Assembly (NCBI GenBank): GCA_045595785.1
Contig: JAZOBE010000048.1
Coordinates: 1 to 64,000, forward strand
Length of the DNA: 64,000 nucleotides
DNA from: SFLA01 sp045595785
Lineage (GTDB): Bacteria; Bacillota; Clostridia; Oscillospirales; CAG-382
Direction: 5' to 3'
The notes below the pieces were generated by a model. The model was not told where the DNA came from and did not search any database. It saw only the letters and a program-made list of their open reading frames with translations. A program made the translations under genes and the position numbers. Every line of letters starts with the position of its first letter. Positions within the stretch are counted from its first letter, which is position 1. This document shows, piece after piece, positions 8,761-16,724 of the stretch.

Positions 8761-9649
8761 AGCCCTACTGTTTCCCCACTTCGCCATTATGATAATCCTC
8801 GTTCCCATCGCAACAGTATTTCTTGTGTATTCGATGGTGTTTTTGGGGTCGGAATCGGTTCCCGCCATTATTTCGTACGCTTTAGCCGCCTATACGCTGA
8901 CGGTATGGTGCGCAAGGATCCCGTATCTGATAAAGTATTTTAAGGTATTCAAGAACAAAAACAGGTACGCAAGACGTTGGCAGGACGACACGCGGCTGAG
9001 AGTAAACGTATCTCTTTACGGAACGCTTATATATAACACCGCGTACGCATTATTGCAGCTGGGCATGGGTTTTTGGCATCATACCTTTTGGTTTTATTCA
9101 CTGGCAGGGTATTATATTTCCCTTGCTGTAATGCGGTTCTTTTTATTGAGGCACACCAGCAGGCATAAGCCGGGTGAAAAGATAATGGAAGAACTAAAAA
9201 AATACCGCGCCTGCGGTATTGTATTTCTCGTTATGAATCTGGCGCTTGCGCTGATTATTTTCTTTATGGTGTATTGGAACAGAACCTTTAACCATCACGA
9301 AATTACGACCATTGCATTGGCGGCATATACGTTCACATCGCTGACACGTGCCATTATCAATACGGTGAAGTACCGCAAACATAACAGCCCCGTATATTCT
9401 GCAGCCAAAGCAATAAGCCTTGCGGCTGCATGTGTGTCTATGCTTACTCTGGAATCCACTATGCTTACCACCTTCGGTGACGGAACCATGAGCCTGGCGG
9501 AACGGCGGATACTGCTGGGCGCTTCGGGCGGTGTGATATCCGCATTTATAATTACAATGGCAGTATATATGATAATACAGGCAAACAAAAGAATAAAGCT
9601 ACTCAAAGCAGAGGAAGAACAACGGAATGGAAAACAACGAAACCTTTAA
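8738..9649 (+). CDS. Polytopic membrane protein of the two-component cluster
   Basis: 303 residues with about seven or eight hydrophobic helices, no signal peptide and no recognised catalytic motif. Basic loops such as KYFKVFKNKNRYARRW suggest cytoplasmic faces. The start ATG lies inside the end of the kinase gene (23-nt overlap) and its own end overlaps the next gene by 23 nt, so the four genes are tightly coupled. I do not recognise the family. Context suggests an accessory or sensing partner of the kinase, or its regulated transporter. Confidence 0.65.
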   Translation: MDWKRIGKALLFPHFAIMIILVPIATVFLVYSMVFLGSESVPAIISYALAAYTLTVWCARIPYLIKYFKVFKNKNRYARRWQDDTRLRVNVSLYGTLIYNTAYALLQLGMGFWHHTFWFYSLAGYYISLAVMRFFLLRHTSRHKPGEKIMEELKKYRACGIVFLVMNLALALIIFFMVYWNRTFNHHEITTIALAAYTFTSLTRAIINTVKYRKHNSPVYSAAKAISLAAACVSMLTLESTMLTTFGDGTMSLAERRILLGASGGVISAFIITMAVYMIIQANKRIKLLKAEEEQRNGKQRNL

Positions 9650-10028
9650 TTATACGTACTCCGCAAAGGAGCAGGAAGAGATCAAGGCTATACGCAAAAA
9701 GTATGCAGCGCCCGAACAAACGGAGGATAAGATGACTTATCTCCGCCGTCTTGACGGGTCTGTGACCAAAAAAGCGTCTTCCGTATCCCTCGCCCTTGGT
9801 GTGATCGGTACGCTTATACTGGGAACGGGCATGAGCCTTGCAATGACAGATATCGGAAAGAGTATAAATCTTACAGACGGAACGGCTATGCTCGCCGGAA
9901 TCCTTATCGGACTTGTCGGTATGGCACTTGTTGGCGCGGCTTACCCTATCTACAACCGTATCGTAAAGAATGAACGGGAAAAGATCGCTCCCGAAATTAT
10001 CAGACTCACCGACGAATTGATGAAGTGA
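9627..10028 (+). CDS. Two-helix membrane protein, paralogue of the 6498 gene
   Basis: 133 residues. An acidic-basic N-terminal region (AKEQEEIKAIRKKYAAPEQ) precedes two helices (about 54-75 and 86-107) and a basic C-terminal helix. GTGMSLAMTDIG and AAYPIYNRIVKN match the 6498 product, so this is a second copy at the other end of the two-component cluster. It is the last gene of the operon before a very strong terminator. Function unknown. Confidence 0.7.
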   Translation: MENNETFNYTYSAKEQEEIKAIRKKYAAPEQTEDKMTYLRRLDGSVTKKASSVSLALGVIGTLILGTGMSLAMTDIGKSINLTDGTAMLAGILIGLVGMALVGAAYPIYNRIVKNEREKIAPEIIRLTDELMK

Positions 10029-10045
10029 GAATAAACCTATTTTTC

Positions 10046-10089
10046 ACAGTTAACAGTTAACGACAGAAGTTAACTGTTAACTGTTTTTT
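10046..10089. terminator. Strong bidirectional terminator
   Basis: A perfect 16-bp stem (10046-10061 with 10069-10084) made of repeated GTTAAC/CAGTTAAC words, loop GACAGAA, then six T. It lies between convergent genes. Confidence 0.9.
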
Positions 10090-10151
10090 GTGGGGTGTCT
10101 TTTTTCGGGGTCCCCGCAAATGCCACCGGCATTTGTGGGGTGTCTTTTTTT
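10090..10151. repeat. GC-clamped hairpin repeat, copy E
   Basis: One full unit: CGGGGTCCCC, then a CCCCGCAAATGCC / GGCATTTGTGGGG stem, framed on both sides by GTGGGGTGTCTTTTTT. The last T tract runs into the tspO stop codon. It belongs to the family at 11.9, 30.4, 48.3 and 55.5 kb and could terminate plus-strand transcription. Confidence 0.8.
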
Positions 10152-10608
10152 AATTTAGCATGGCTACACCGTAATTCAAGTATGCCGCGAAGGTTATCCA
10201 CACCATATACGGCAAAAACAGTATTCCTGCCCACTTGCTTCTTACGAAAAATTCCCGTGTGAGCACAAAGCCTACCGCCCACATTGCAAGTATCCACAGG
10301 AAGGAAAACAAAAAAGCGCGGAAGGTGAAAAACAAAAAGGGCCACACAAAGTTAAGCGCCAGCGTTGCGATATACAGCCCCTTCCACAGCTTTCCTTTGG
10401 GGCTTGGCGACATAAGCGTGAGATAGCAGGAAAAGCCCATAAGCGCATAAATGACAGTCCACACCAAGGGGAATATCCAACCGGGAGGGGACAGCGCCGG
10501 TTTTTCCAGTCCCTCGTACATACCGCCTCCTGCGGTAAGTATACCTGCAAGACCGCCGACGAACAAGGGAACAAACAGACAAAGCAACAAAATACCCAGT
10601 TTTTTCAA
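10150..10608 (-). CDS. tspO: TspO/MBR-family membrane protein
   Basis: Small five-helix membrane protein of the tryptophan-rich sensory protein / translocator family, which binds tetrapyrroles such as haem precursors. Diagnostic segments: EKPALSPPGWIFPLVWTVIY and, near the end, PYMVWITFAAYLNYGVAMLN. The best-spaced start is a TTG at 10608 (MKKLGILLL) 8 nt after AGAGG; a GTG three codons upstream (10617) overlaps that site and is less likely. A TATAAT at 10634-10629 supports a short leader. About 152 residues, close to the usual 150-160. Confidence 0.93.
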   Translation of the reverse strand: MKKLGILLLCLFVPLFVGGLAGILTAGGGMYEGLEKPALSPPGWIFPLVWTVIYALMGFSCYLTLMSPSPKGKLWKGLYIATLALNFVWPFLFFTFRAFLFSFLWILAMWAVGFVLTREFFVRSKWAGILFLPYMVWITFAAYLNYGVAMLN

Positions 10609-10676
10609 AACAAACACCTCTTTTTGGTATTATACGCCTTTTCATAAAGAAATATTCCTAAATCGTAACGGCAGTA

Positions 10677-10705
10677 TTGATTTTTACAGGATTTTGCTGT
10701 ATAAT
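10677..10705 (+). promoter_or_regulatory. Promoter for Gfo/Idh oxidoreductase
   Basis: TTGATT at 10677-10682, 17-bp spacer, TATAAT at 10700-10705; start near 10712. Confidence 0.7.
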
Positions 10706-10752
10706 TATTCAAGACCGAGTATGGAATATATTACCGAAAGGAACGACATTTT

Positions 10753-11823
10753 ATGGAACAGAAAAAACTTAAAGTTGCGGTAGTCGGTGTGGGCGGTATA
10801 TCCGAAGTACATATTAACGGCTACAAGCGTTGCCCCAACGTAGAGCTTTATGCGTTCTGCGATATTAACGAAAATACTCTTAAATACAAGGGCGAGCGTC
10901 ACGGCGTTACCCGTCTTTATACTGACGAGGCTACCATGCTTAAGGAGCTTCCCGAAATAGACGCAGTCTCTGTTTGCACCTGGAACTCCGCACACGCACC
11001 CTGCACCATTATGGCGCTTAACGCAGGCAAGCACGTTCTTTGCGAAAAGCCTATGGCGATGAACACCGGGGAAGCCACCGAGATGATGGAAGCCGCAAAG
11101 CGCAACAACAAGCTGCTTATGATCGGATTCGTTCGCCGCTTCGGTAATGACGCGGCTGTGCTTAAGGATTTTATTGACGCAGGCGATTTCGGCGAAATTT
11201 ACTATGCAAAGGCAAATTATACCCGTCGTAACGGTTGTCCCGGCGGTTGGTTTGGTGATAAGTCCCGTTCCGGCGGCGGTCCTCTTATTGACCTTGGCGT
11301 TCACGTTATTGACCTTGTCAGATATCTGCTGGGCAACCCTCAGCCCGTTTCCGTATACGGCGTTACCTATGATAAGCTGAAGAACCGTCCCGGTATCAAG
11401 GGAAGAGTTGACTATAAGTCGGAAACAGATGCCGCCGAGCCTATTTTTGACGTTGAGGATATGGCAAGCGCACTTATTCGCTTTGACAACGGCACAACTC
11501 TGGCGGTTGAGGCGTCCTTCAGCCTTAACATCCCCCACGACGTAGGCAAGATCGAGCTGTTCGGCAGCAAAGCAGGTGCGGTTATCGACCCTGAGTTAAA
11601 GATATACACCCAGCAGAACGGTTATCTCACCAACGTTACCATGCATCAGTCCACCGCACTCAGCTTTGACGGTCTGTTTGAAAACGAGATCGGACATTTC
11701 GTGCAGTGCATTACCGAGGGTATTCCCTGCCGTAACCCTGCAGAGGACGGCGTTGCGCTGATGAAGATTCTGGATGCGGTTTATGAATCTGCCGCAACCG
11801 GCCACGAAGTAGTTATTAAGTAA
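10753..11823 (+). CDS. Gfo/Idh/MocA-family NAD(P)-dependent oxidoreductase
   Basis: 356-residue cytoplasmic dehydrogenase, probably acting on a sugar, sugar acid or inositol-like polyol. The N-terminal Rossmann fold begins VAVVGVGGISEVHINGY. The family lysine is in CEKPMAM (about residue 98), and the C-terminal domain includes GGGPLIDLGVHVIDLVRYLLG, where Asp and His are usual catalytic residues. RBS AAAGGA. It stands alone with its own promoter, so the substrate cannot be deduced from neighbours. Confidence 0.9.
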   Translation: MEQKKLKVAVVGVGGISEVHINGYKRCPNVELYAFCDINENTLKYKGERHGVTRLYTDEATMLKELPEIDAVSVCTWNSAHAPCTIMALNAGKHVLCEKPMAMNTGEATEMMEAAKRNNKLLMIGFVRRFGNDAAVLKDFIDAGDFGEIYYAKANYTRRNGCPGGWFGDKSRSGGGPLIDLGVHVIDLVRYLLGNPQPVSVYGVTYDKLKNRPGIKGRVDYKSETDAAEPIFDVEDMASALIRFDNGTTLAVEASFSLNIPHDVGKIELFGSKAGAVIDPELKIYTQQNGYLTNVTMHQSTALSFDGLFENEIGHFVQCITEGIPCRNPAEDGVALMKILDAVYESAATGHEVVIK

Positions 11824-11870
11824 TAAAAATACCACAAAGCCACCGGAGCGAAAGTAACGTCCCCAAAGTG

Positions 11871-12169
11871 AGCGATGGTAAAACAAAGCAGAAGGCGGAA
11901 ATTTCGAGCGTGATGTCCGCCCCAAAAACGCATAGCGTTTCTGGGGGACCCCGAGTAGTAATCTACGGCCAGCGAAGTAAAAACGCAAAAATAAAAGAAA
12001 TCTGTTTACAGATTTCTTCCTAAAAACACAAAACAAAAAAGCGAGAGATAAGCTTTGGTCTCTCGCTTTTCTTATTACGTTATTAAAACACTTTGCGTTT
12101 TTGTTCTGATTTTTATCGGGGTCCCCGCAAATGCGACCAGCATTTGTGGGGTGATTTTTTTACCGAGCG
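11871..12169. repeat. Composite hairpin repeat, copy A (between convergent genes)
   Basis: Fills the spacer between 11823 (+) and 12160 (-). Parts in order: AGCGATGGTAAA lead; GC-clamped hairpin CCCCAAAAACGC / GCGTTTCTGGGG (11920-11946) with GACCCCG tail; the block GTAATCTACGGCCAGCGAAG (about 11958-11977); a hairpin AAGAAATCTG / CAGATTTCTT (about 11996-12018); an AAAAGCGAGAGA / TCTCTCGCTTTT hairpin; and a second GC-clamped unit (CCCCGCAAATGC 12123-12134, GCATTTGTGGGG 12140-12151) followed by T8. The end, ACCGAGCG, supplies the last codons and stop of the gene at 12160. Nearly the same arrangement occurs at 48295-48606. Confidence 0.85.
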
Positions 12170-12510
12170 AAGATGTTACGGGTGGCGATTATATTCACAC
12201 CGGTACCACACACGTTCTCCACCACAACGTCGCCTATCTTTACGGGAGCAGTGAGTGTTACCTTGCGGAGCTGACGCATCGCATCGAATATTTTTTCCTT
12301 GGGGAGGGGGTTCTGGGAGCGAACGGGGCAACGGCATATCTCGCCGCCCTCAACACTAACGGTGGAGGTAAGCACTCTTACGGGTGCGGTAAGCTCGTTT
12401 TTGCCGTAAACTATGCCTCTGGGACAGTTGTTGCCCGTAACCTCAAAGGTTACCTCGTCTACGGTGAGGTGACAGCCCTTGGGGCAGGTTATACAGATTA
12501 TCTTTGCCAT
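12160..12510 (-). CDS. DUF1667 protein of GlpA-type oxidoreductase operon
   Basis: 116 residues with an N-terminal ICITCPKGCHL motif and further cysteines (NNCPRG, CRCPVRS), typical of the DUF1667 family. In Clostridia this family is the third gene after a GlpA-like flavoprotein and an NAD(P)/FAD oxidoreductase; the cysteines probably bind a metal or iron-sulfur centre. ATG overlaps the upstream stop (TAATG), so it is translationally coupled. The C-terminal residues AR and the stop codon lie inside repeat copy A. Confidence 0.88.
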   Translation of the reverse strand: MAKIICITCPKGCHLTVDEVTFEVTGNNCPRGIVYGKNELTAPVRVLTSTVSVEGGEICRCPVRSQNPLPKEKIFDAMRQLRKVTLTAPVKIGDVVVENVCGTGVNIIATRNIFAR

Positions 12511-13754
12511 TACTGCTTATCCTCCTCTACCGAAACGGTAATTTTTTCTGCGTTACCCAAAAGCGCAACGGGCACCACTATATGCTCCATTTCGCCGGGA
12601 GCGCAATGCTCGCGCTTGAAGGATGCCACTACACGGTCTCCGTCACGGACGGTGAGACGCACATTCTTGTACACGTTTCTTACACGGAAGAACATATCCA
12701 CAGACTTGCCTGCGTTTTCGGGGCGGATATACTGAGGCACGGTATAAGAAACACCGTCACCGTTGGTAACCTCTATAATCCTGCCGCTTCCCTTGTTGCC
12801 GAGAGCATAAAGCGCGGCGGCTTTGCCTGCACGCTCGCTCTCTGCAGAAACGTAATCCACCAGGTCGTGTACGTGAACAACGTTGCCGCAGGCGAAGATA
12901 CCTTCTGCCAGCGTTTCCATATTCTCATATACGAAAGCACCGTTTGTACGGCGGTCAATGGGAATACCCGCGCCGCGGGTAAGCTCGTTTTCGGGGATAA
13001 GTCCCACGGAAAGAAGCACGGTATCGCACTCAATATCAAACTCGGTACCGGGAATGGGCTTACGGTCAGGCCCCACCTTGGCGATGGTAACACCCTCTAC
13101 CCTATTCTTACCGCGGATATCCGTAATGGTGTGGGAAAGATAAAGAGGGATATCAAAATCGTTAAGACACTGAACGATGTTTCTGGTAAGTCCGCCCGAG
13201 TAAGGCATAAGCTCAACGCAGGCGTGTACCTTTGCGCCCTCAAGAGTCATACGGCGCGCCATAATAAGACCGATATCGCCGGAGCCCAGAATTACCGCAT
13301 TTTTACCTACCATATATCCTTCGATATTAAGGTATCTCTGTGCCGCGCCTGCGGTGTAAACACCTGCAGGTCTGTCACCGGGAATGGAGATGGCGCCTCT
13401 GGTACGCTCTCTGCATCCCATGGCAAGGACAATGGCGCCGCCGCTTATTTCAAGATAACCCTGCTCGCGGCTAACAGCGCGTACCACACGGTCTGTGGTG
13501 ACCTCAAGAACCATAGTATCTGTCAAAACCTCAATACCATCAAGATTTTCTATAAATCTGGAAGCGTATTCGGGGCCTGCCAGCTCCTCCTTGAAGCGGT
13601 GGAGACCGAAGCCGTTGTGAATGCACTGGTTAAGGATACCGCCCAGGCAGGTATCGCGCTCGATAATAAGAATATCCTTTGCGCCGTTTTCACGGGCGCT
13701 GATTGCCGCGGCAAGACCTGCGGGGCCGCCGCCGATGACAATTACTTCTCTCAT
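12510..13754 (-). CDS. NAD(P)/FAD-dependent oxidoreductase (GlpA-operon partner)
   Basis: 414 residues from MREVIVIGGGPAG; RBS GGAGGT; the ATG overlaps the upstream TGA. The N-terminal FAD-binding GGGPAG and E-rich strand (IIERD), the CLGGILNQCIHNGFG segment, a second nucleotide-binding VILGSGDIGLIMARR, and GIFACGNVVHVHDLVDYV near the end match the pyridine nucleotide-disulfide oxidoreductase fold. Family members sit between glpA-like and DUF1667 genes and are thought to pass electrons from glycerol-3-phosphate oxidation. The exact electron acceptor is unknown. Confidence 0.9.
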   Translation of the reverse strand: MREVIVIGGGPAGLAAAISARENGAKDILIIERDTCLGGILNQCIHNGFGLHRFKEELAGPEYASRFIENLDGIEVLTDTMVLEVTTDRVVRAVSREQGYLEISGGAIVLAMGCRERTRGAISIPGDRPAGVYTAGAAQRYLNIEGYMVGKNAVILGSGDIGLIMARRMTLEGAKVHACVELMPYSGGLTRNIVQCLNDFDIPLYLSHTITDIRGKNRVEGVTIAKVGPDRKPIPGTEFDIECDTVLLSVGLIPENELTRGAGIPIDRRTNGAFVYENMETLAEGIFACGNVVHVHDLVDYVSAESERAGKAAALYALGNKGSGRIIEVTNGDGVSYTVPQYIRPENAGKSVDMFFRVRNVYKNVRLTVRDGDRVVASFKREHCAPGEMEHIVVPVALLGNAEKITVSVEEDKQ

Positions 13755-15163
13755 AACGCACCTCCCGAAAGAACGGTACTTCCCGATTTGTCTTTGCATA
13801 TCTCCTCACGGGGAATGCCGGTATATTTATGGATGAGCTCAAGCACTCTGGGAGCGCAGAATCCGCCCTGACATCTGCCCATACCTGCGCCGACACGGCG
13901 CTTGACACCGTCAATGCTTACGGGAGGAATGGGGGTTTTGAAGGTAGCGGTTATCTCACCCTCGGTTATAGTTTCGCAACGGCAAACCACTCTGCCGTAT
14001 GCGGGATCTTCTTTGATAACGGCGTTCTTTTCCTCGGGGGACAACTCCTTAAAGCGGATGACCTTGCGTGTATCCACCGCATTTTCCTTTTTGGTAAGAG
14101 TGAGTCCGTCCTTCTCAAGCAATTCGCAAACGTACTCGCCGATGGCAGGTGCGGATGCAAGACCGGGGGACTTTATGCCCGCCAGAGAAAGGAAGCCTTT
14201 TTTAACAAAACGAATGAGAAAATCTTCGTTATTGGTGTTTGCACGCATACCTGCGAAATTACGGATGTTTGCGGAAAGATTAAGCGCAGGCACGCTTTTT
14301 GCCGCAGCGGTACGCACGAATGCGAGTCCGTCAGCGGTGGTGGAAACGTCAGTCTTATCATCGCATCCCTCTGCGTTGGGTCCGACGATAATGTTTCCGT
14401 GAACGGTGGGAGAAACAAGCACGCCCTTACCGTCCTTATTGGGGCATTGGAACACGACTGTGTTTACTATGCCGAAAGCAGATTTGTCCAGCAGGTAATA
14501 CTCACCCTTGGAGGGCTTGAGAATAAAATCCGGCTCAGCCACAAGAGCCTCAATATCGGTACAGTTGACGCCTGCGGCGGCAACGATATACTTTGCTTTG
14601 TATTCACCCTTTTGGGTAACTACGGTGTTCTCGTCCTTAATATCGGTAACACCCTCGGAAAGATGCAATTCCAATCCGTTTTCCACCGCCACGGTGGCAA
14701 AAGCGAGGGCGTATTCCCAAGGAGAGATAACCCCTGCGGTGGGTGCGTAAAGTGCGGTGGTAACGGTATCTGCAAGGTTAGGCTCAATAGCCTTTATCTC
14801 CTCCTTGCCAAGAATCTTAAGACCGGGTACTCCGTTTTGGATACCGCGCTCATACAGCTTCTTTACGGTTTCGTCATCCTCCTCGCCAAAGGCACATACC
14901 AAAGAGCCGGTCTCCTTATAAGGCACGTCCAGCTTTTTGCATATCTCCTTTGCCAGCGCATTGCCGCGCACGTTGAGACGGGCGGTAAGTGAGCCGGGGA
15001 CCGGGTCATACCCTGCGTGGATGATGGCAGAGTTTGCTTTGGTTGTACCGGTGGCAATATCGTTTTCCTTTTCGAAAAGCGCCACCTTAAGGTCATATTT
15101 TGTGAGATAGTATGCGGCGGCACAGCCGATAACGCCGCCTCCGATAATTATAACGTCATACAT
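13751..15163 (-). CDS. GlpA-like FAD-dependent glycerol-3-phosphate dehydrogenase with BFD-like domain
   Basis: 470 residues from MYDVIIIGGGVIGCAAAYYL, preceded by AGGTG. The DAO-type FAD domain covers about 1-365. A C-terminal cysteine-rich domain (about 395-470) has VVCRCETITEGEI, then GMGRCQGGFC: four cysteines of a BFD-like [2Fe-2S] or metal domain. It probably oxidises glycerol-3-phosphate to dihydroxyacetone phosphate, though related amino-acid or hydroxyacid substrates are possible. First gene of the three-gene operon. No clear own promoter was found; the leader contains a nested hairpin, and read-through from the surface gene at 15271 is possible. Confidence 0.85.
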   Translation of the reverse strand: MYDVIIIGGGVIGCAAAYYLTKYDLKVALFEKENDIATGTTKANSAIIHAGYDPVPGSLTARLNVRGNALAKEICKKLDVPYKETGSLVCAFGEEDDETVKKLYERGIQNGVPGLKILGKEEIKAIEPNLADTVTTALYAPTAGVISPWEYALAFATVAVENGLELHLSEGVTDIKDENTVVTQKGEYKAKYIVAAAGVNCTDIEALVAEPDFILKPSKGEYYLLDKSAFGIVNTVVFQCPNKDGKGVLVSPTVHGNIIVGPNAEGCDDKTDVSTTADGLAFVRTAAAKSVPALNLSANIRNFAGMRANTNNEDFLIRFVKKGFLSLAGIKSPGLASAPAIGEYVCELLEKDGLTLTKKENAVDTRKVIRFKELSPEEKNAVIKEDPAYGRVVCRCETITEGEITATFKTPIPPVSIDGVKRRVGAGMGRCQGGFCAPRVLELIHKYTGIPREEICKDKSGSTVLSGGAL

Positions 15164-15183
15164 ATTTTTCACCTGCAAGGAAA

Positions 15184-15250
15184 AGTTTTTTAAGCAAATG
15201 ATATTGGTGGCGCCGACCCCGATGAACGGAGCCGACGCCTAAAAAACTTA
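15184..15250 (-). other. Nested inverted repeat in the GlpA leader
   Basis: Minus-strand RNA would pair an outer AT arm (AAGTTTTTTA-like with TAAAAAACTT) and an inner 13-bp arm GGCGTCGGCTCCG with CGGGGTCGGCGCC through three G-U pairs and a UUCAU loop. The equivalent plus-strand RNA would have mismatches there, so the structure favours the minus strand. It has no T tract, and it ends 3-4 nt before the glpA RBS region. It could be a weak terminator for the upstream gene or a leader regulatory element. No known riboswitch matches it in my reading. Confidence 0.5.
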
Positions 15251-15270
15251 AATATTAGTTATGCTTTTGT

Positions 15271-16584
15271 TTACTTCTTCTTTTTAGCAACAACTACAAC
15301 TACAACAACGATAGCTACTACTGCAACAACAGCAACTACGATGCCTACGATAAGGCCGGTGTTGGACTTTTCTTCCTTGTCGCCGGTAGAAGGAGCCTTG
15401 GACTCGTCTTCAGACTTGTCGTCTTCTGCGGGAACAGATTCATCCTTGGGCTCTTCGGAGGATTCATCTTCAACGGGCTCAGAGGATTCATCCTCGGGCT
15501 GAGAAGGTTCATCGGGAGTAGCAACGGGAACAGCGTAGTAAACTACTGCGCCGGTCTCAAAGGTCTGTTCATCAAAGTTGTATCCTGCGAAGGTTACGAT
15601 GTCGCCTGCAACGAGAGCTGCAAGAGCGTCTCTGTTTGCGGCTGCGTCAGCGCTCTCACCGTGAACTGCGAGTGCGATGTCGCCTTCAGCTACGTCAGCA
15701 AAAGCAAACTCATAGTCACCGTCTACACCCTTAACCTCTACTACGGAGTACTCACCCTCAACCTCGGTAGGTCTGAGAAGTACGCATGCGGACCATGCTA
15801 CGTTGTATGCGGAAAGGTTGGTAGGATCGGTGATGATGGTGTTGGAGTCGGTAACGATGGACTCGTTGAAGGGCACGTGCTTGATGTACTTTGCGCCTGC
15901 GGGAATCTCAACGATAGGCTCGATATCATCGATATTTACGGATTCTTCCTGGCTTACTTCTTCGTAATCGTCGTCGCCCTCTTCAGACTGAAGACCTGCG
16001 CCAACTTCGGTAAGACCTATCCATTCCCAGGAAACCTTATCCCAGCCCTGGCCGTTGGGACCCATGCTGAAGCAGATGGAAACGTACTTTGCATCTACAG
16101 CAGCGTTAAGACGGATAACAGTTTCAAGCTGGAAGGAAGGGTCGGCTACATTTACGATTTCGCCTTCCATGGTATAAACATCCTCGTGGAAAGCGTTACC
16201 ATCTGCGGAAGTACCGATGATGAGAGAGTTTTCGTGGGGAAGACCGATCATTGCGTTAGCATATACGTACCAGTTGATATATACGGTATCGATGCTCTGA
16301 AGAGAATCAAGCTCAAAAACGATGGTAACTTCGGTAAGATCTTCGGAAGTGCAGTTCTTGTTCTGAATAAGAACTATGCCCTTCTTGTTGAAGTCGTTTG
16401 CAGCGGCATCAGTTTCAGAAAGAATGGTGCCGTCATACAGAAGCTCAAGCTTATCGGATGCGCGAGGTGCTACGTTATCGCCCTTGATCTCAAGATTAAC
16501 AACAGTTGCTTTTGCATCTGCAGGGATAGCAAAAAGCGCCACTACAAGAGTAAGGACAATGATAACACTTAAAAGTTTTTTCAT
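15271..16584 (-). CDS. Surface protein with discoidin-like domain and Lys-tail anchor
   Basis: 437 residues. Signal peptide MKKLLSVIIVLTLVVALFAI followed by PADAKA; a beta-rich N-terminal domain (about 27-185) suggestive of a discoidin/carbohydrate-binding fold (DAKYVSICFSM near its end); a second beta domain; an acidic Ser-Glu-Pro linker (ESSEPVEDESSEEPKDES); APSTG; then a membrane helix of almost only Val/Ile/Ala and a terminal KKKK. APSTG plus helix plus lysines resembles a degenerate sortase signal. Tandem paralogue of the gene at 16725, with its own promoter. Ligand unknown. Confidence 0.8.
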   Translation of the reverse strand: MKKLLSVIIVLTLVVALFAIPADAKATVVNLEIKGDNVAPRASDKLELLYDGTILSETDAAANDFNKKGIVLIQNKNCTSEDLTEVTIVFELDSLQSIDTVYINWYVYANAMIGLPHENSLIIGTSADGNAFHEDVYTMEGEIVNVADPSFQLETVIRLNAAVDAKYVSICFSMGPNGQGWDKVSWEWIGLTEVGAGLQSEEGDDDYEEVSQEESVNIDDIEPIVEIPAGAKYIKHVPFNESIVTDSNTIITDPTNLSAYNVAWSACVLLRPTEVEGEYSVVEVKGVDGDYEFAFADVAEGDIALAVHGESADAAANRDALAALVAGDIVTFAGYNFDEQTFETGAVVYYAVPVATPDEPSQPEDESSEPVEDESSEEPKDESVPAEDDKSEDESKAPSTGDKEEKSNTGLIVGIVVAVVAVVAIVVVVVVVAKKKK

Positions 16585-16617
16585 TTCATTTTCTCCTTGA
16601 AATTATTTTGTAGGTAG

Positions 16618-16646
16618 ATTATATTACATAAAGCGCGAAAAGTCAA
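16618..16646 (-). promoter_or_regulatory. Promoter for surface protein 15271
   Basis: Minus-strand TTGACT (16646-16641), 17-bp spacer, TATAAT (16623-16618). The same hexamers and spacing occur before the tandem paralogue. Confidence 0.75.
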
Positions 16647-16682
16647 TAAGCTATTCAAATAATGTATATTAAAAAAACCACA

Positions 16683-16708
16683 AAAACCCGTGGAAAACCA
16701 CGGGTTTT
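16683..16708 (-). terminator. Terminator after surface protein 16725
   Basis: AAAACCCGTGG (16683-16693) pairs with CCACGGGTTTT (16698-16708); on the minus strand the hairpin is followed by T-rich sequence. The same stem is reused at 58875-58902 beside the third paralogue. Confidence 0.85.
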
Positions 16709-16724
16709 ATGTATTAAGGTTTAA

